The notes under the pieces were generated by a model. It was not told the origin of the DNA, did no database searches, and saw only the letters and a list, made by a program, of their open reading frames with translations. This document shows, piece after piece, positions 41,645 to 52,781 of a DNA stretch of 64,000 bases (positions are counted from its first letter, which is position 1; each line of letters begins with the position of its first letter). The DNA is from Forficula auricularia. Its lineage: Eukaryota; Arthropoda; Insecta; Dermaptera; Forficulidae. The stretch spans positions 20,339,573-20,403,572 of the forward strand of contig JALMQS010000128.1 in NCBI GenBank assembly GCA_024734495.1, written 5' to 3'. The position numbers were made by a program, and so were the translations under genes.

Positions 41645-42360
41645 TTTTAGGGTACAGGGTGTGGTCAAGTATTGTAATTGTGCATGAAAAAAGTGTTTTT
41701 TGTTCTACTTTTTTTCAAAATATCTCAAAAACCTCTAAAAATATTTTGATTAAAAAAATTGAGCGAAACCATGGTATTCTACAAAAAAGCCCTAATAAGT
41801 GAACATCGAAAAAATTATATTTTTCGAGATAATAATTATTTTGTCAAAATGTCTGTCTGTCTGGTTGTCTGGTTGTCTGGTTATCTGTCTGTTAGTCTGT
41901 GCGTTAGCAAATTTTTGTGGACGAGCTAGCTCAAAAAGTAGTGTGAATATCGAAATCAAATTTCACACCTAGTTTTGTTCCATTGATATTAAGAACTGAT
42001 TAGATTTTGGTGCATATCGACCCAAAATTAAGGGGGTGGAGGGGGTTAAAAATTAAAAATCTAGGCCATTTGAGCAAACTCAACCAAATTTTGTATACAT
42101 AATTTGTGGTACCCCAGAAGTCTAAAAATGCAAAAAGGTAAGGGGGGGGGGGGTGTATGGTCAAAAAATGAAAATATAGGCTCTTGTACCAAACTCAACG
42201 ATATTTTGTATACATAATCAGTAGGCCCTCAGGAGTCTAAAAATGCAAAAACTAACCCCCTCACCTACATGATTATAAATAATTTTATTAAATATTAAAT
42301 ATAAGTGAGGGGCCAGGTTGTAGTCAAGTGGATGGCCACATCAGAACACGTCAGCTTATT
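41645..42360 (-). repeat. Repeat family R, inverse copy with two subunits
   Basis: From 'gggtgtggtcaagtattgta' through (GTCTGGTT)n, 'cgagctagctcaaaa', two subunits and the outer part ending 'agaacacgtcagctta'. Confidence 0.65.
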
Positions 42361-43035
42361 TATTTAGATATTTAAACTTGAGATTAAGAATTGATTAAAT
42401 TTTAGTGAAATTGAACCAAAAATAAGAAGAGGAAGGGGGGGGGGGGGTTGTAAAAATTTGTACTCCTTGTCCGATGTGAACTAAATTTTGCAAAAATCCT
42501 CTTTAGGATTCTGGGAGAGGGGGTAAGTGTATGATAAAGTCATAGATGGCCACATCACTTAAGTTCAAAAACCAAATTTTATTGAGATTAATAGATTAAT
42601 ATTATTCAATTTAGTTGAAATCGGTCCAGAAATTTGGACTGATGGGAATTAAAAAAAAAAAAAATTAAAATTATAAAATGCTTAATAAAGTTGAAATTTA
42701 TTTTGAAAGGTTTCTTTATTTAGAAGAGATGTGAATATTTATTTTAAGGGGTCGAAATGGGAAGAGGTTAAAAAAATATTTCTATAATTCTTAGTGGAAT
42801 ATATTATTAATTATTAGGTACATTATATTAAAAACATATAATACAATATTATTGGCTTTTATGATCTTTTCTCTTCAAAAGTAAAAGGGGACTCTATTAT
42901 TGTAGACCCAATGCCGAGGGGGCCAGGCGGATAGGTTTAGTGAGGCAGCGGTTGATCAGAGTTGAAAGAGTGGATGACGGGGTTGCGAAGAGGGTCGGTG
43001 GGGTTGAGTGGTCGATGCTGGAGGAATGGGAAGGG
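42361..43035. other. AT-rich stretch with a G-rich patch (42905-43030)
   Basis: The G-rich patch ('ggtcggtggggttgagtggt') resembles the Helitron minisatellites but has no Helitron ends. Confidence 0.35.
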
Positions 43036-43578
43036 TAATAATCTATTTTGACTCGAAACCTTGTAAAAAATAATTTAAAATAATCAAATTTGAATAAATT
43101 CTATCAAGTTGAAAATAGGGGTGGAAAAATGATTAGTAAAAAAAATAAATTATTTTGACTCGAAACGTTGTTAAAAATAATAAAAAAAATATTAAAATTT
43201 GAATAAATTTTATTAAGATGAAAATAGGGATGGAAAAATGATTGACAAAAAATAATTATTTTGATTCGAAACGTTGTAAAAAATAATAAAAAAATATAAA
43301 AATTTGAATAAATTCTATGTTGAAAATAGGGATGGAAAAAAGAATGGTAAAAAAATTAATTTATTTTGACTTGAAACGTTTAAAAAATAATAAAATAAAT
43401 AGTAAAATTTGAATAAATTCTATCAAGTTGAAAATAGGGGTAGAAAATGATTGGTAAATAAAATAATTTATTTTGACTAGAAATGTTGTCAAAAATAATA
43501 AAAAAATAGTAAAATTTGAATAAATTCTATCAAGTTGAAAATAGGGGTGGAAAAATGATTGGTAAATAAAATAATTTA
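43036..43578 (+). repeat. Tandem array, about 107-bp unit, five copies
   Basis: 'gaataaatt.tatcaag' recurs at 43092, 43201, 43306, 43411 and 43518, each next to 'ttattttgactcgaaacgtt' and 'gttgaaaataggg.tggaaa'. Spacing is 105-109 bp. Confidence 0.8.
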
Positions 43579-43712
43579 TTGAAGGAGACAATAAAAGAGT
43601 GTGTCTTCTGCTGGAATTATAAATTTTATTTATTTATAACGAGACTATAGTTTCGAGGGCTTTGCCCTCTTCATCAGTCTATTACAATGGATTCACAGGA
43701 ATTAATTTATGA
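43579..43712. mobile_element. Penelope-type repeat (family A), single-armed copy
   Basis: Identical over most of its length to 3886-4015, but without the opposite arm. It lies directly after the 107-bp array. Confidence 0.6.
43631..43689 (-). ncRNA. Hammerhead ribozyme-like motif A2
   Basis: Core 43643-43677 (minus) is the same as motif A1 at 3946-3980: CTGATGA, extra A, six-pair helix II, GAAAC, TATA loop, GTC. Helix I pairs across 'attgtaata' and 'tcgttataaa'. Confidence 0.65.
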
Positions 43713-43837
43713 AGGAAAGGTTAAAATCTTTCATGTGGTTAGGTAAAGAATTTTTTCTTTAAACACACCATATTTACTTCTAAAACTGAATCATTTTTAC
43801 TTTATCCAATGCGAAGCATGGGGAAAGTATTGTAATC

Positions 43838-44480
43838 GGTCTCGCGGCAAGCGCGACTTCAAAGGGTCCTCAGGTAAAGACTACGGAACCCATGGACTCA
43901 ATTAAAGTCACAAATTGTAGTATTCAATTAGGTTGAATTTTTGCCAAAAATTACACGGGGTCTCGTCGAGAGGCCAAAAAGTGCGATTTTTTCATTTAGT
44001 GCGTGCGGATGGATGTATGGATGGATGGATGGATGGATGTTATCGTTTTTTTGGCCCACGATTTTTTCCACACCGTTGGACCGATTGAAATGAAATTGAA
44101 AACCTACCATTAGTTTAACAAAATGAAGCGTTGATTAGTTTTTGGTACATATCGGCCTACAAACATTAGTACTTTATTTCGGTACTTTTTTAGTTTTTTC
44201 TAAAATATCTTGAAAATGACTTAACCAATTTTGATGAAATTTAATATCCTAATTAAGTACCTTGGGGACCACAAAAAGGTTAAATAAAGTTTTTAGTAAA
44301 ATTATATTTTAAAGTACTTTACTCTAGAGTAAGATAGTACTTTTTTTAATTTTTCATTTTAAATTCCTTAAAATTTATTCAATTGATCGTTTTAATATAG
44401 CTCATTTAACCTTGCTTAAGTAAGAATGGATAGGCTTCCCTCTGTGAAATGCTAAAAATTTGGGAGGAAATTTTATAAGT
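43838..44480. repeat. Interspersed repeat with terminal hairpin and (GGAT)n
   Basis: Starts 'actttatccaatgcgaagca' and 'gtattgtaatcgg', resembling the end of family R ('actttaccatacagggtatg', 'gtattgtaatcg'). A (GGAT)n run lies at 44007-44039, and 'tggtacatatcggcc' near 44145. No coding. Confidence 0.5.
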
Positions 44481-44519
44481 AACCATAGCAACTGCGTTGT
44501 TTTCTTATCCGTTACCTTT

Positions 44520-45345
44520 GCTGAAGACATAGAGGAATCGACTTAAAACCAAAAATAGCGATTGATTCTCAACTAGTACTTGAAGAATAACCATTCTATA
44601 TTGGATTTTTGACGTTTCGGTTTTTATTGGTAACCATTGCTGAAGACATGGAGGAATCGACTTAAAATCAAAAATAGCGATTGATTCTCAACTAATACTT
44701 GGCGAATAACCATTCTTTATTGGATTTTTGACGTTTCAGTTTTTATTGGTAACCATTGCTGAAGACATGGAGGAATCGACTTAAAATCAAAAATAGCGAT
44801 TGATTCTCATCTATTACTTGGGGAATAATAATTCTACATTAGATTTTTGACCCTTCGATTATTATTGGTAACCATTGCTGAAAACATGGAGTAATCGACT
44901 TAAAATCAAAAATAACGATCGATTCTTATCTAATACTAGATGCATAACCTTATTTCATTCCATTTTGGATGTTTTGACTATTAATGGCAACCTCTACTGA
45001 AAACGTGGAAGAATCGACTTAAAATCAAAAAGACTAAATTCTTTTTTGGTAAACCACTCAAGCTTGAGTCGTTTGTCATAAAAGAATTTAGTCTTTTTTG
45101 ATTTTAAGTCGATTCTTCCACGTTTTCACTAGATGTTGCCATTAATAGTCAAAACATCAAAAATGGAATGCAATAAGGTTATTCCTCTAGTATTAGATAA
45201 GAATCGATCGTTATTTTTATTTTAAGTCGATTCCTCCATGTCTTCAGCAATGGTTTTAATAATAACCGAAACGTCAAAAATCCAATGTAGAATGGTTATT
45301 CCTCGACTATTAAATGAGAATCGATCATTATTTTTGAATTAAAGT
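44520..45345. repeat. 119-bp satellite, about 4.5 units, then an inverted run
   Basis: 'gctgaagaca' or its variant recurs at 44520, 44639, 44758, 44877 and 44996, a constant 119 bp. After a turn near 45050-45085 ('actaaattcttttttggtaa' facing 'aagaatttagtctttttt') the units run in the other direction to about 45345. Confidence 0.85.
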
Positions 45346-46358
45346 CAATATGAACTGCAAATTGCAAGTGATATCTGAATAATAATAAACGAATAAACAT
45401 ATTAATATTTCAAATTTATTTGGATAAAGTTTAGCAACGATCCGTTATAGTTTATTTATATTATTAATAGATTATAGAAATGATGAGAAGGCTAACGTTC
45501 GTTTGTACTTTAATACCAAAAATATTTATGCTTTCGCTGTTAAGGTGTAAAATATTAATTTTACATATTGAATTCTTATTTTTTATTTATAGTGAGATTA
45601 ATCTCACTCTATGTAGGGCGCCCCGAAATAACATCTAAATTTTTTTTATATTGAAAATCTTTTTGGTAATAGTTTAGAAGTACGACTCCTTCTGTTTTGC
45701 CTATAAAAAAATTCTTCATTAAAAATTTAAGATTTTTTTGTAACGCCTTCTAGAGTGCGGGTTTCTCTTACTTTTGATGAATAGTCACTCAGTTGTATTC
45801 TTAAGGAATCATAATTACTTATACAATCTGATTGAACGAAATTGGAAAAATTCCGTTTATATATAATTATCTCTATATATTTATATTTATAGCTTTTTAG
45901 TTGATAAACCAAACCAAGATGATAGAATATATACATATGTATATATGGGGATGACCTCAAATGTCAGACTATTAGCTCCTAATTATTTCTTCGAATCGAG
46001 AATATATAGTTTATAATGTGGACATCTTCTTATACAATATTATGTCAAGAGTTTCATTTAATGCATCCTTTTAAAAATAGTATCTGAATGTCAACGATTA
46101 TAGCAAGGTTATACTTACACTCTTTGGCGAATTTATTGTATAAACTAACCATACAATTTAAATCCAAGAATAATTAAACCTGTAATTTAGCATAACTGAC
46201 ATAATCAAGCAAAAAGTAAAAACAGTGAATTGGCAAAGGCGACATACTATACATATACTACTCATTCATAATAAATGTCCAGGGAGAAGAGCTATGAATG
46301 TTAATAGCGAAAGGAATCATAAGGATAAACGACCACTAGTCAAAGAGTTAATAATAAA
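45346..46358. other. AT-rich stretch; fragment shared with 61540-61690
   Basis: 45346-45450 is the inverse of 61545-61690 ('ttgcagttcat.ttgact', 'aaactttatccga'). Otherwise nothing recognised. Confidence 0.4.
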
Positions 46359-46671
46359 ACTATAGAAAAATTATGAAAATTGTTAGAGTTCGTGGCTGTG
46401 ATGAAACTGTACTAGATGAAGGAGGTGACTTTCATTTTGAAACTTTTGGGTCAAGGCACGTTATAAATTCACATGAAGCTAAAAGAATTTTTATTTTTGA
46501 CAAGGCTTGGTTCGATCCCATATGTGTACCGCATTTTGTGTATAACCTCTAATTGACTGAAGATGGCCAAATAAAATTCAGGCCGAAACGTCTCATTAAA
46601 GGTGTTTTATTGAACCCAGTGTTTCCATCTTTGGCTGATACCTCCTCCTTCATCTAGTACTATAGAAAAAT
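46359..46671 (+). mobile_element. Small hammerhead-bearing retroelement with 13-bp target duplications
   Basis: 'actatagaaaaat' occurs at 46359-46371 and 46659-46671, exactly 300 bp apart. The 287-bp insert has an inverted repeat ACTAGATGAAGGAGGT (46411-46426) / ACCTCCTCCTTCATCTAGT (46640-46658), a 39-bp extension on the left, and a hammerhead-like motif. This fits a solitary Penelope-type terminal repeat. No coding. Confidence 0.65.
46545..46604 (+). ncRNA. Hammerhead ribozyme-like motif D
   Basis: Core 46557-46592 reads CTGAAGA, T, GGCC-loop-GGCC, GAAAC, GTC. Helix I pairs TGA with TCA, then after a bulged U about six further pairs with one mismatch (46545-46556 with 46593-46603). Helix III lacks a loop, as in family B. 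Sequence is unrelated to families A-C outside the core. Confidence 0.55.
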
Positions 46672-47145
46672 GTAAGAGCTATATTGCAAGTGAATTCGGA
46701 TTCATATGAGATTGTGAATAGCAAGAATCGGAAGCATAAACAAAATATCCCTCTTGGGATGGATATAAATTGGCGGATGAATCGGGCACGTATTTATCAA
46801 CCTGTATTTAAGGAGTGAGGGGGTCGATGTTTCAAATTCTTTAGAAGGCATGCCAGAGTAGTATTTAAAGGAGAAAGTAAAATGTGAAAAATTTTCTTAA
46901 AGCTATGATCTAAAAGTGATATTTGTTACCATGATCATGTCTTACGAAAGAATTAAATCTTTTATTTGATCAGTAAGTTTGTCGTTTTGAGATTTAACGA
47001 CCTGACAAAAGATAGACGATCTGGGACTTGGATTTCAAGTAAAATGAGCTTTTAATAATCCCTGGTGTTTTTGAGAAAAACTGAGTAAAAACATAAATGC
47101 AAGTTGTTGGATGCAAACATGTGGTGGGAACCGTAGCAGTATTTT
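46672..47145. other. AT-rich spacer
   Basis: No feature recognised. Confidence 0.4.
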
Positions 47146-47902
47146 AACCTGACTTCAAAAAAAGGAGGAGGTTCTCTTTCTATTCGACTGAATTTTTTTT
47201 TTTTTGTGTGTGCCTATGTTACCTCATATTTCCGCCAATTGTGAACCGATTTTGAAAAAAAAATTTGCATTGGAGTTCAGTCTACCTTCCGATTGGTCCC
47301 ATTTTTTTCATAGGTATTAGACCTTTTTTGTTAGGTTTGCTCATGCCTAACTTCTTTGTTTATGAATCGATTTCGTTGCTTCTTTTTATTGGAAAGGGGT
47401 ATCTTAGAGATGGTGCCCTATTAATTTGGTCAAGTTCTGATGATATGATCACTAGTAATAACATCACTAAAAAGAGAAAATAAATAATAATTTTTAAGAA
47501 AAAATTATAACCGACTTCAAAAAACTTAAATGCAACAAATAAAATAATAATAACTCAAAAGGTCAAATAAAACCACTAAAAGGTATAAAATATATCTTAT
47601 TTAGTTACAAATAAACCACTAAACGACGAAATATTAACATGAAATTACTTTTGAAGTCGGTGCCAAACAAACTATACCTATAAGCGAGCGTACCCGCCAA
47701 ACGTACTAAGTAAGATCCGTCAAGTGCGATTCATAAAATGTATATGTTTGGTACCGACTTCAAAAAGTAAGTTCATGTTAATATTTCGTCGTTTAGTTGT
47801 AACTAAATACGTTAATAATTATTTTATACCTTTTAGTGTATTTTATTTGTTGTGCATTTAATTTTTTTGAAGTCGGTTTTATTTTTTTCTTAAAAATTAT
47901 TT
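47146..47902 (+). repeat. Repeat family Q ('gacttcaaaaaaggaggagg') with palindromic core, copy 1
   Basis: 47146-47480 is the Q body. 47487-47902 is a palindrome bounded by 'ccgacttcaaaaaa' / 'ttttttgaagtcgg' around 'gtacccgccaaacgtact'. Copy 2 (48368-48800) has only the body. Copy 3 (60640-61560) is inverse and has both parts. Class unknown. Confidence 0.65.
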
Positions 47903-48367
47903 TACTATATATAACTTACGCGAAAAATCTTACATATAGAGTATTATATCATAGAGTGTAGTTCAGCCTTAGTGATAGAACAGAAAGTTAAGAGAGATAG
48001 CCACAGCCTAACTACTTCAAAGTATTTTTTTTACTTTCTTGAATTGCATTACATGAATTAAATACCAGGAATTAACTTCATGCTTAGATACTATGAGAAA
48101 TAGGTGTAAAATACTCATACAGTATAGAATCTTATGATTAGAAAATATAGAAAATAATTCAAATTGATAAATAGGAGGTATCAAACAGTTGTAGCTAATG
48201 TGCTAACATGTTTGTATTAACCTCACTACTAAGTCTTCAATTTCTAGCTCAAATCCTTTGATAACAAAAGGCTGTGCCGAATCTCGAAATTGCTGAAAGC
48301 TTTCACTTTTTCCTCTAATTTATATTTGAACCATAGATATTTACTGTTTTAACGTTAGGAGTTTTTA
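47903..48367. other. AT-rich spacer
   Basis: Nothing recognised. Confidence 0.4.
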
Positions 48368-48800
48368 ACCGACTTCAAAAAAGGAGGAGGTTCTCTATTC
48401 GACTGATTTTTTTTTGTGTCTATGTTACCTCATATCTCCGCCAATTGTGAACCGATTTTGAAAATTAATTTGCATTGGGTTCAGTCTAGATTCCGATTGG
48501 TCCCGTTTTTTTTTCATTGGTATTAGACCTTTTTTGTTAGGTTTGTTCAGGCCTAACTTCTTTGTTTATGAACCGATTTCGATGATTCTTTTTTTATTGG
48601 AAAGAGGGTATCTTAGGGATGGTGCCATATTAATTTGGTCAAGTTCTGATGATATGATCAACGACGAAATAACGTAAATCTCCAATTTTTATGAGCAAAT
48701 AATCGAAATTATGATAAATAAAATCTTTTATAAAAAAAATCTTATAACATTCATTTAAAAAACCCGCAAACGTTTTGAGAGAAGTTCAAGACAAAAAGAA
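48368..48800 (+). repeat. Repeat family Q, copy 2 without palindrome
   Basis: Collinear with 47146-47450, then with the inverse of 61210-61340 ('cgacgaaataacgtaaatct'). Confidence 0.6.
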
Positions 48801-49369
48801 CCACAAAACGATTCAGTATTTAATAAAGGTGATGAAATTCCAATTTCATGGTTATAATTTTTCGAAAGAATAGTTTTTATTGAAACTTTGTTCTCGAAAT
48901 TTAATTTGAAAGTATCGATTAGTATATGTAGATCTAGTAAGAAATTATTGTAATGTTTAAGTTTTTGAAAAATAAGAAATTTCTAAGTCTGCTACAAGAT
49001 ATGATTTTTGACTGTAAAATTTTTACTTGTCTCAATAGCTATGAAATATTAATCTATAATTTTTTTTAATGAATAAACAAATATTTTGATTTGTTTAACA
49101 ATAATATTAATAGTAATGAGTGTCTAAAAGCTTATCGGATAAACTTTGATTTCAGACTTAGCATCTTGGTAGATCAATATTACTTACCTTTGATAAAGAA
49201 AAGATAAAATTTATGATGATTTGTAATTCTTCGTAATTTCTATTTTTTTCTTTTTAAGATTGATAGAAATCACAAAAAAATCTTAAAAAATACAAGATTT
49301 ACAAAAAAAAAATGAAGTTAAAATTATAGAGTGTGAAATTTTGTTCAAAGAGGGTCAGGTTAACAGAGA
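48801..49369. other. AT-rich stretch
   Basis: Nothing recognised. Confidence 0.4.
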
Positions 49370-49640
49370 GTAGTTAAGAGTCTCTGTCTACGGATCAGGA
49401 GGCCAATATTCTAGCCTGACTGTGGAAAAATTTGATCCGATATAGCCCGACCCTTACTCCACTTTACCCTCGACTTATAACCTTAGGCTATTTAAGACCC
49501 GCATCCATAGATACCTTCGACCCCTACCCAGCCCATAAAATCCCCTCTTCTTTTCACGATGGAGGGGCCAACCCAGACCTTTAGGGGATTCACCTTTTTG
49601 GTGTAACTCCTTCTCTCATCAACTTCATTAAAAAAAACAC
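49370..49640 (+). repeat. Probable tRNA-derived SINE with A-rich tail
   Basis: GC-richer insert with an A-box-like 'gagtagttaagagtc' and a weak B-box-like segment near 49420. The body runs to 'cttctctcatcaacttcatt' and an A-rich end (49630-49640). Target duplications not found. Confidence 0.4.
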
Positions 49641-49815
49641 ACACTCAAAAATAAATAATTAAAAATAATAATAATCACATGTGATTGGGCTTTGTTCTCG
49701 AAGTTATATAAAAAACTTAGTTCAAAGTTGTATGTTTATCTATAATAAATAAATAAATAAAGGTAATATTTAATTGAAAAGTTTTTGTTTTGCCGAGAGT
49801 AGCAGAGTTGTTGAT

Positions 49816-50061
49816 TCACAAAGAGAAACAAAGAGGTTGTCCTCTGCTTGATGCATACTCTTTGTGAAGGTAATATTGTCTGTCTAATAAGCTAAAATGA
49901 CTTTCTTCTGTGGTCTCAAGCTTTTCTTGCCACTGGTTGGGATATAATTCAGAAATCATCATTAAGTTCATAGAGAAATTGTCCTTGGCTTTTGAAACCA
50001 TATTAATGGAGTACATTTTTCGAACTATCCTTTTTCTTAGATAATACCACAACATCTGCAC
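49816..50061 (-). pseudogene. Unidentified coding-like fragment
   Basis: An 81-codon frame reads ELYPNQWQEKLETTEESHFS then LLDRQYYLHKEYASS. The residue mix is more protein-like than the chance frames around it. The last residues fall in a short repeat ('tgtcctctgcttgatg') also found near 9570 and 58200, which argues for a transposon relic rather than a host exon. I do not recognise a family. Confidence 0.3.
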
Positions 50062-50219
50062 TACTATACATAATGGTAGTGATTAATTCTATTTGAAATA
50101 AAAAATTTTAAGACTCCTATACTACTAAATAATTTTATTTATTTTCTTAGAAAGACGGACTGGTAAGTGAAATACTTGTAGGTTATAATGAAAGGTCGAT
50201 AAATTAATTAAATTTTATT

Positions 50220-50272
50220 CAATTTCTGACTTTTCGGAGACTTTTTCTCTCCTTCTTCAGGGTATTGAATAG
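50220..50272 (-). ncRNA. Hammerhead-like motif C2
   Basis: Core 50228-50260 (minus) reads CTGAAGA, A, GGAGA-loop-TCTCC, GAAAA, GTC. Helix I outer part pairs ATTCAAT with ATTGAAT (7 bp) beyond a small internal loop. C15.2 has become A, weakening helix III. Confidence 0.45.
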
Positions 50273-50469
50273 TTATTGATGGATGAGTATAACTCGGTTC
50301 CCAATTTGTCTCTCCTTTCAGTGATAGCAACAATATTACAATATTTAACTATCAGATTAATCTGATAACTAAGTACACTTATGGTATAATGTTGGAAAAT
50401 ATTGTAATATTGTTGATATCACTGAAAGGAGAGACAAATGGGAACCGAGTTACACTCATCCATCAATAA

Positions 50470-50528
50470 CTATTTAATACCCTGAAGGAGAGAAAAAAGT
50501 TTCCGAAACGTTGGAAATTGAATATAAT
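50470..50528 (+). ncRNA. Degraded hammerhead-like motif C3
   Basis: Right-arm counterpart of C2: GAAACGTT and the outer helix I are kept, but the first box reads CTGAAGG and lacks three bases, as in C1. Confidence 0.35.
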
Positions 50529-50595
50529 TTAAATAATTTATGGACTACCTTTCATTTTAACCTACTTTCTCTAAGTAAACTTTACTCATTTGGCA

Positions 50596-50995
50596 ATTAA
50601 TTGCCATTGAATGGTTTGAAATTGAAAATTGAAACTTCCCTCAGGTAGGTATAGCTTATTAATATATATTTATGTACCAACCTTAGGGTCATTAGCTGGC
50701 TCATCATATAAAAAATATTTTCTGCAAAGAAACGACCATTTTAATACCAAAATGAACTTTCTATGTTCTTATGGTTATGTTCTTGAGTTTCATGGTTGAA
50801 AAAAAATTTCTTCACGTTTTAGTAATTTTAAAATTTATTTATTAATTTATTTTTTGGGGGGAGGGGGATTTTATCATACAAGCAAATGCATGCCTTGTGA
50901 TTTATGATTCATGAATGACCCATTTAATTAAAATCTGCCACATCAAGTTTATTTTTGAATGAATGTTTATGGTATCATTATTTTTAGAGAACTTA
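50596..50995. other. AT-rich spacer with a short G run
   Basis: Nothing recognised. Confidence 0.4.
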
Positions 50996-51297
50996 TTAAC
51001 ATGTTTCTTCTTCGAGTGCCATACCCGAAACGGGTGTCGGCTCCTCTCCACATATACTTGTACTGAGTGTGTTTAGTTGTTTTACACAGATATATGGGAC
51101 CTACTTTTTAACACCGGTTCCGAACGGCTAATTTGGAGTGGTTATTAGGCAATTATACTCTTGGTAGGTTGCCATTACTTTCCAAGAGGAGGCGACTGAA
51201 AATACCTATCTGCCGAGACTCGGTCTCGAACCAGCGATCTTCGAGTCAGCGACCCAACACTCTAGCCACTGACCCACAGTCGCCTCTTAACATGTTT
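50996..51297 (-). mobile_element. tRNA-derived SINE, complete, 280 bp
   Basis: On the minus strand, the 5' head (from 51286) has A box 'gtcagtggctagagtg' and B box 'ggttcgagacc', both close to pol III consensus and at tRNA-like spacing. The body has 'aagtaatggcaacctacc' and ends at 51007. An 11-bp duplication TTAACATGTTT flanks it (50996-51006, 51287-51297). The tail is a short 'gaagaag', not poly(A). Confidence 0.85.
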
Positions 51298-52781
51298 ATG
51301 TTTCCGTAAATGTACAGGAATGCACATTGATAATAGTGATTTCTTTAGATATTTCCTCTCAGTCTAAAGAAGCGTTTTAACACATATGTCCCCAATTTTT
51401 GAAAAGATCAACATTTATTTGATTAAAAAAAATTATAATTAAAAATTTGCTTAAATAACTTTTCCTTCCAAAAATAATTCTGATTTTGTCCTTGCTTATA
51501 GCCTTATAGGTATTGCTCCGCTTTGCATAGTTATTTTATAAAAAATAACCCTTGATGATGATGACGATGCTGATAATAAATTCATTTTTTTTAATTTCTC
51601 ATGGATCGATTTATTTATTTAATTTATCTGGAAACTTTATATCTTAGTTAAACAGATGTTTTTTTTATTATTAATTAAATATTTGCATTTTGATGGAAAT
51701 AAAAGTTTAGGAATCTGTTTTTTAATAGAAAGAATAGAAAAGAATACATTTGGTGTTGCTTTACAATATTTTGAGAAATCGATTTCCATCCCAATTTGAA
51801 TAATAATAATAAATATAAATAATAATAAATGGCTATGAGCTATGATAATCAAATACAATAATTCTTTGCCTATCTTCAATCGGAATTCATCTACAAATCT
51901 CATAGGTGATTGTAGATAAAGAACAAATTATTCCATCAGCACTTCAGCCTTATCTTACGAAAAATTTCCACTTGTCTAGAAAATCTCTTTCTATTTTTTT
52001 ATCAGAAATAAACGAGTATAGTTATGTATATAGATGGGTCACCTTAAATACAGCGTGACACCGAGTCTATTGAAAAATGGAAAATATAATGAAGCCTCTT
52101 GTATTTTGTTTTGTTTTTTTGTTATTAATTTACCATACCCAGTATGGGGAAGTAGTGTGCACAGATAGATAAAAAAAGGTGGTCCTTAAGGATAATTAAC
52201 AAGGAACGAATTTCCATTAGAGAATGCATTTTGTTTCTGATTGAAATTCTTGGTTAGGGACCAATTTTTATTTAGAAATTTAAAAGTATTTTCTTTTGGA
52301 GGAAGAATGGTAGAATTCATTTGAGAATTGATGGAAAGGCAGGCAGCCTAAAGATAATGCAAAATATAAATTCCGAAAATATATATTTTTATTATTATAG
52401 AGCATCATTTACTTTCTCTTAAGAATTGACGTTCATAGTTTCTTTCCTGCTTTTTCAGGATTTAAATGGATCAATTCAGGAAGCATGTAATCACCTCATT
52501 CTTGTTTGGTTTAACAGTGCTTGTGCTTGAATTAGACATCAACAGATACTTCTTCGAACGCACAGCAAAGACATTTTCCAAAAAATACTTTTTTGGATCC
52601 AGGAGACCTTGAAATGTATCATCATCTATTGATTGGTAATGGAAATAATAGTGGTGTGATTCCTAAACCAGCGAACATAAAATTATCAAAACTTCTAAAA
52701 ATACTTCTTTATCATTAAGTCGGTTAAAAAACAAATAAGAACTAATTTGATGTTTAAGTATCTCAGAATATATAAAGGAGG
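51298..52781. other. AT-rich stretch without supported gene
   Basis: 'taccatacccagtatgggga' near 52132 resembles the hairpin end of family R with changed but still pairing bases. No coding seen. Confidence 0.4.

Larger units (their letters stand above)
50135..50595. mobile_element. Palindromic Penelope-type repeat (family C), inverted pair
   Basis: The left copy (50135-50345) and the right copy (about 50400-50595) are inverse over about 190 bp, including 'gggtattgaatagttattga' and 'agagacaaatgggaaccgag'. The single copy at 22748-22960 is the same family. Confidence 0.6.

Noticed and set aside
43092..43578. CRISPR-like array
   Set aside because: The 107-bp units are contiguous AT-rich tandem repeats without spacers, in an animal genome.
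44520..45345. Hammerhead in the 119-bp satellite
   Set aside because: CTGAAGA and GAAACGTC occur in each unit but on opposite strands, so no core can form.
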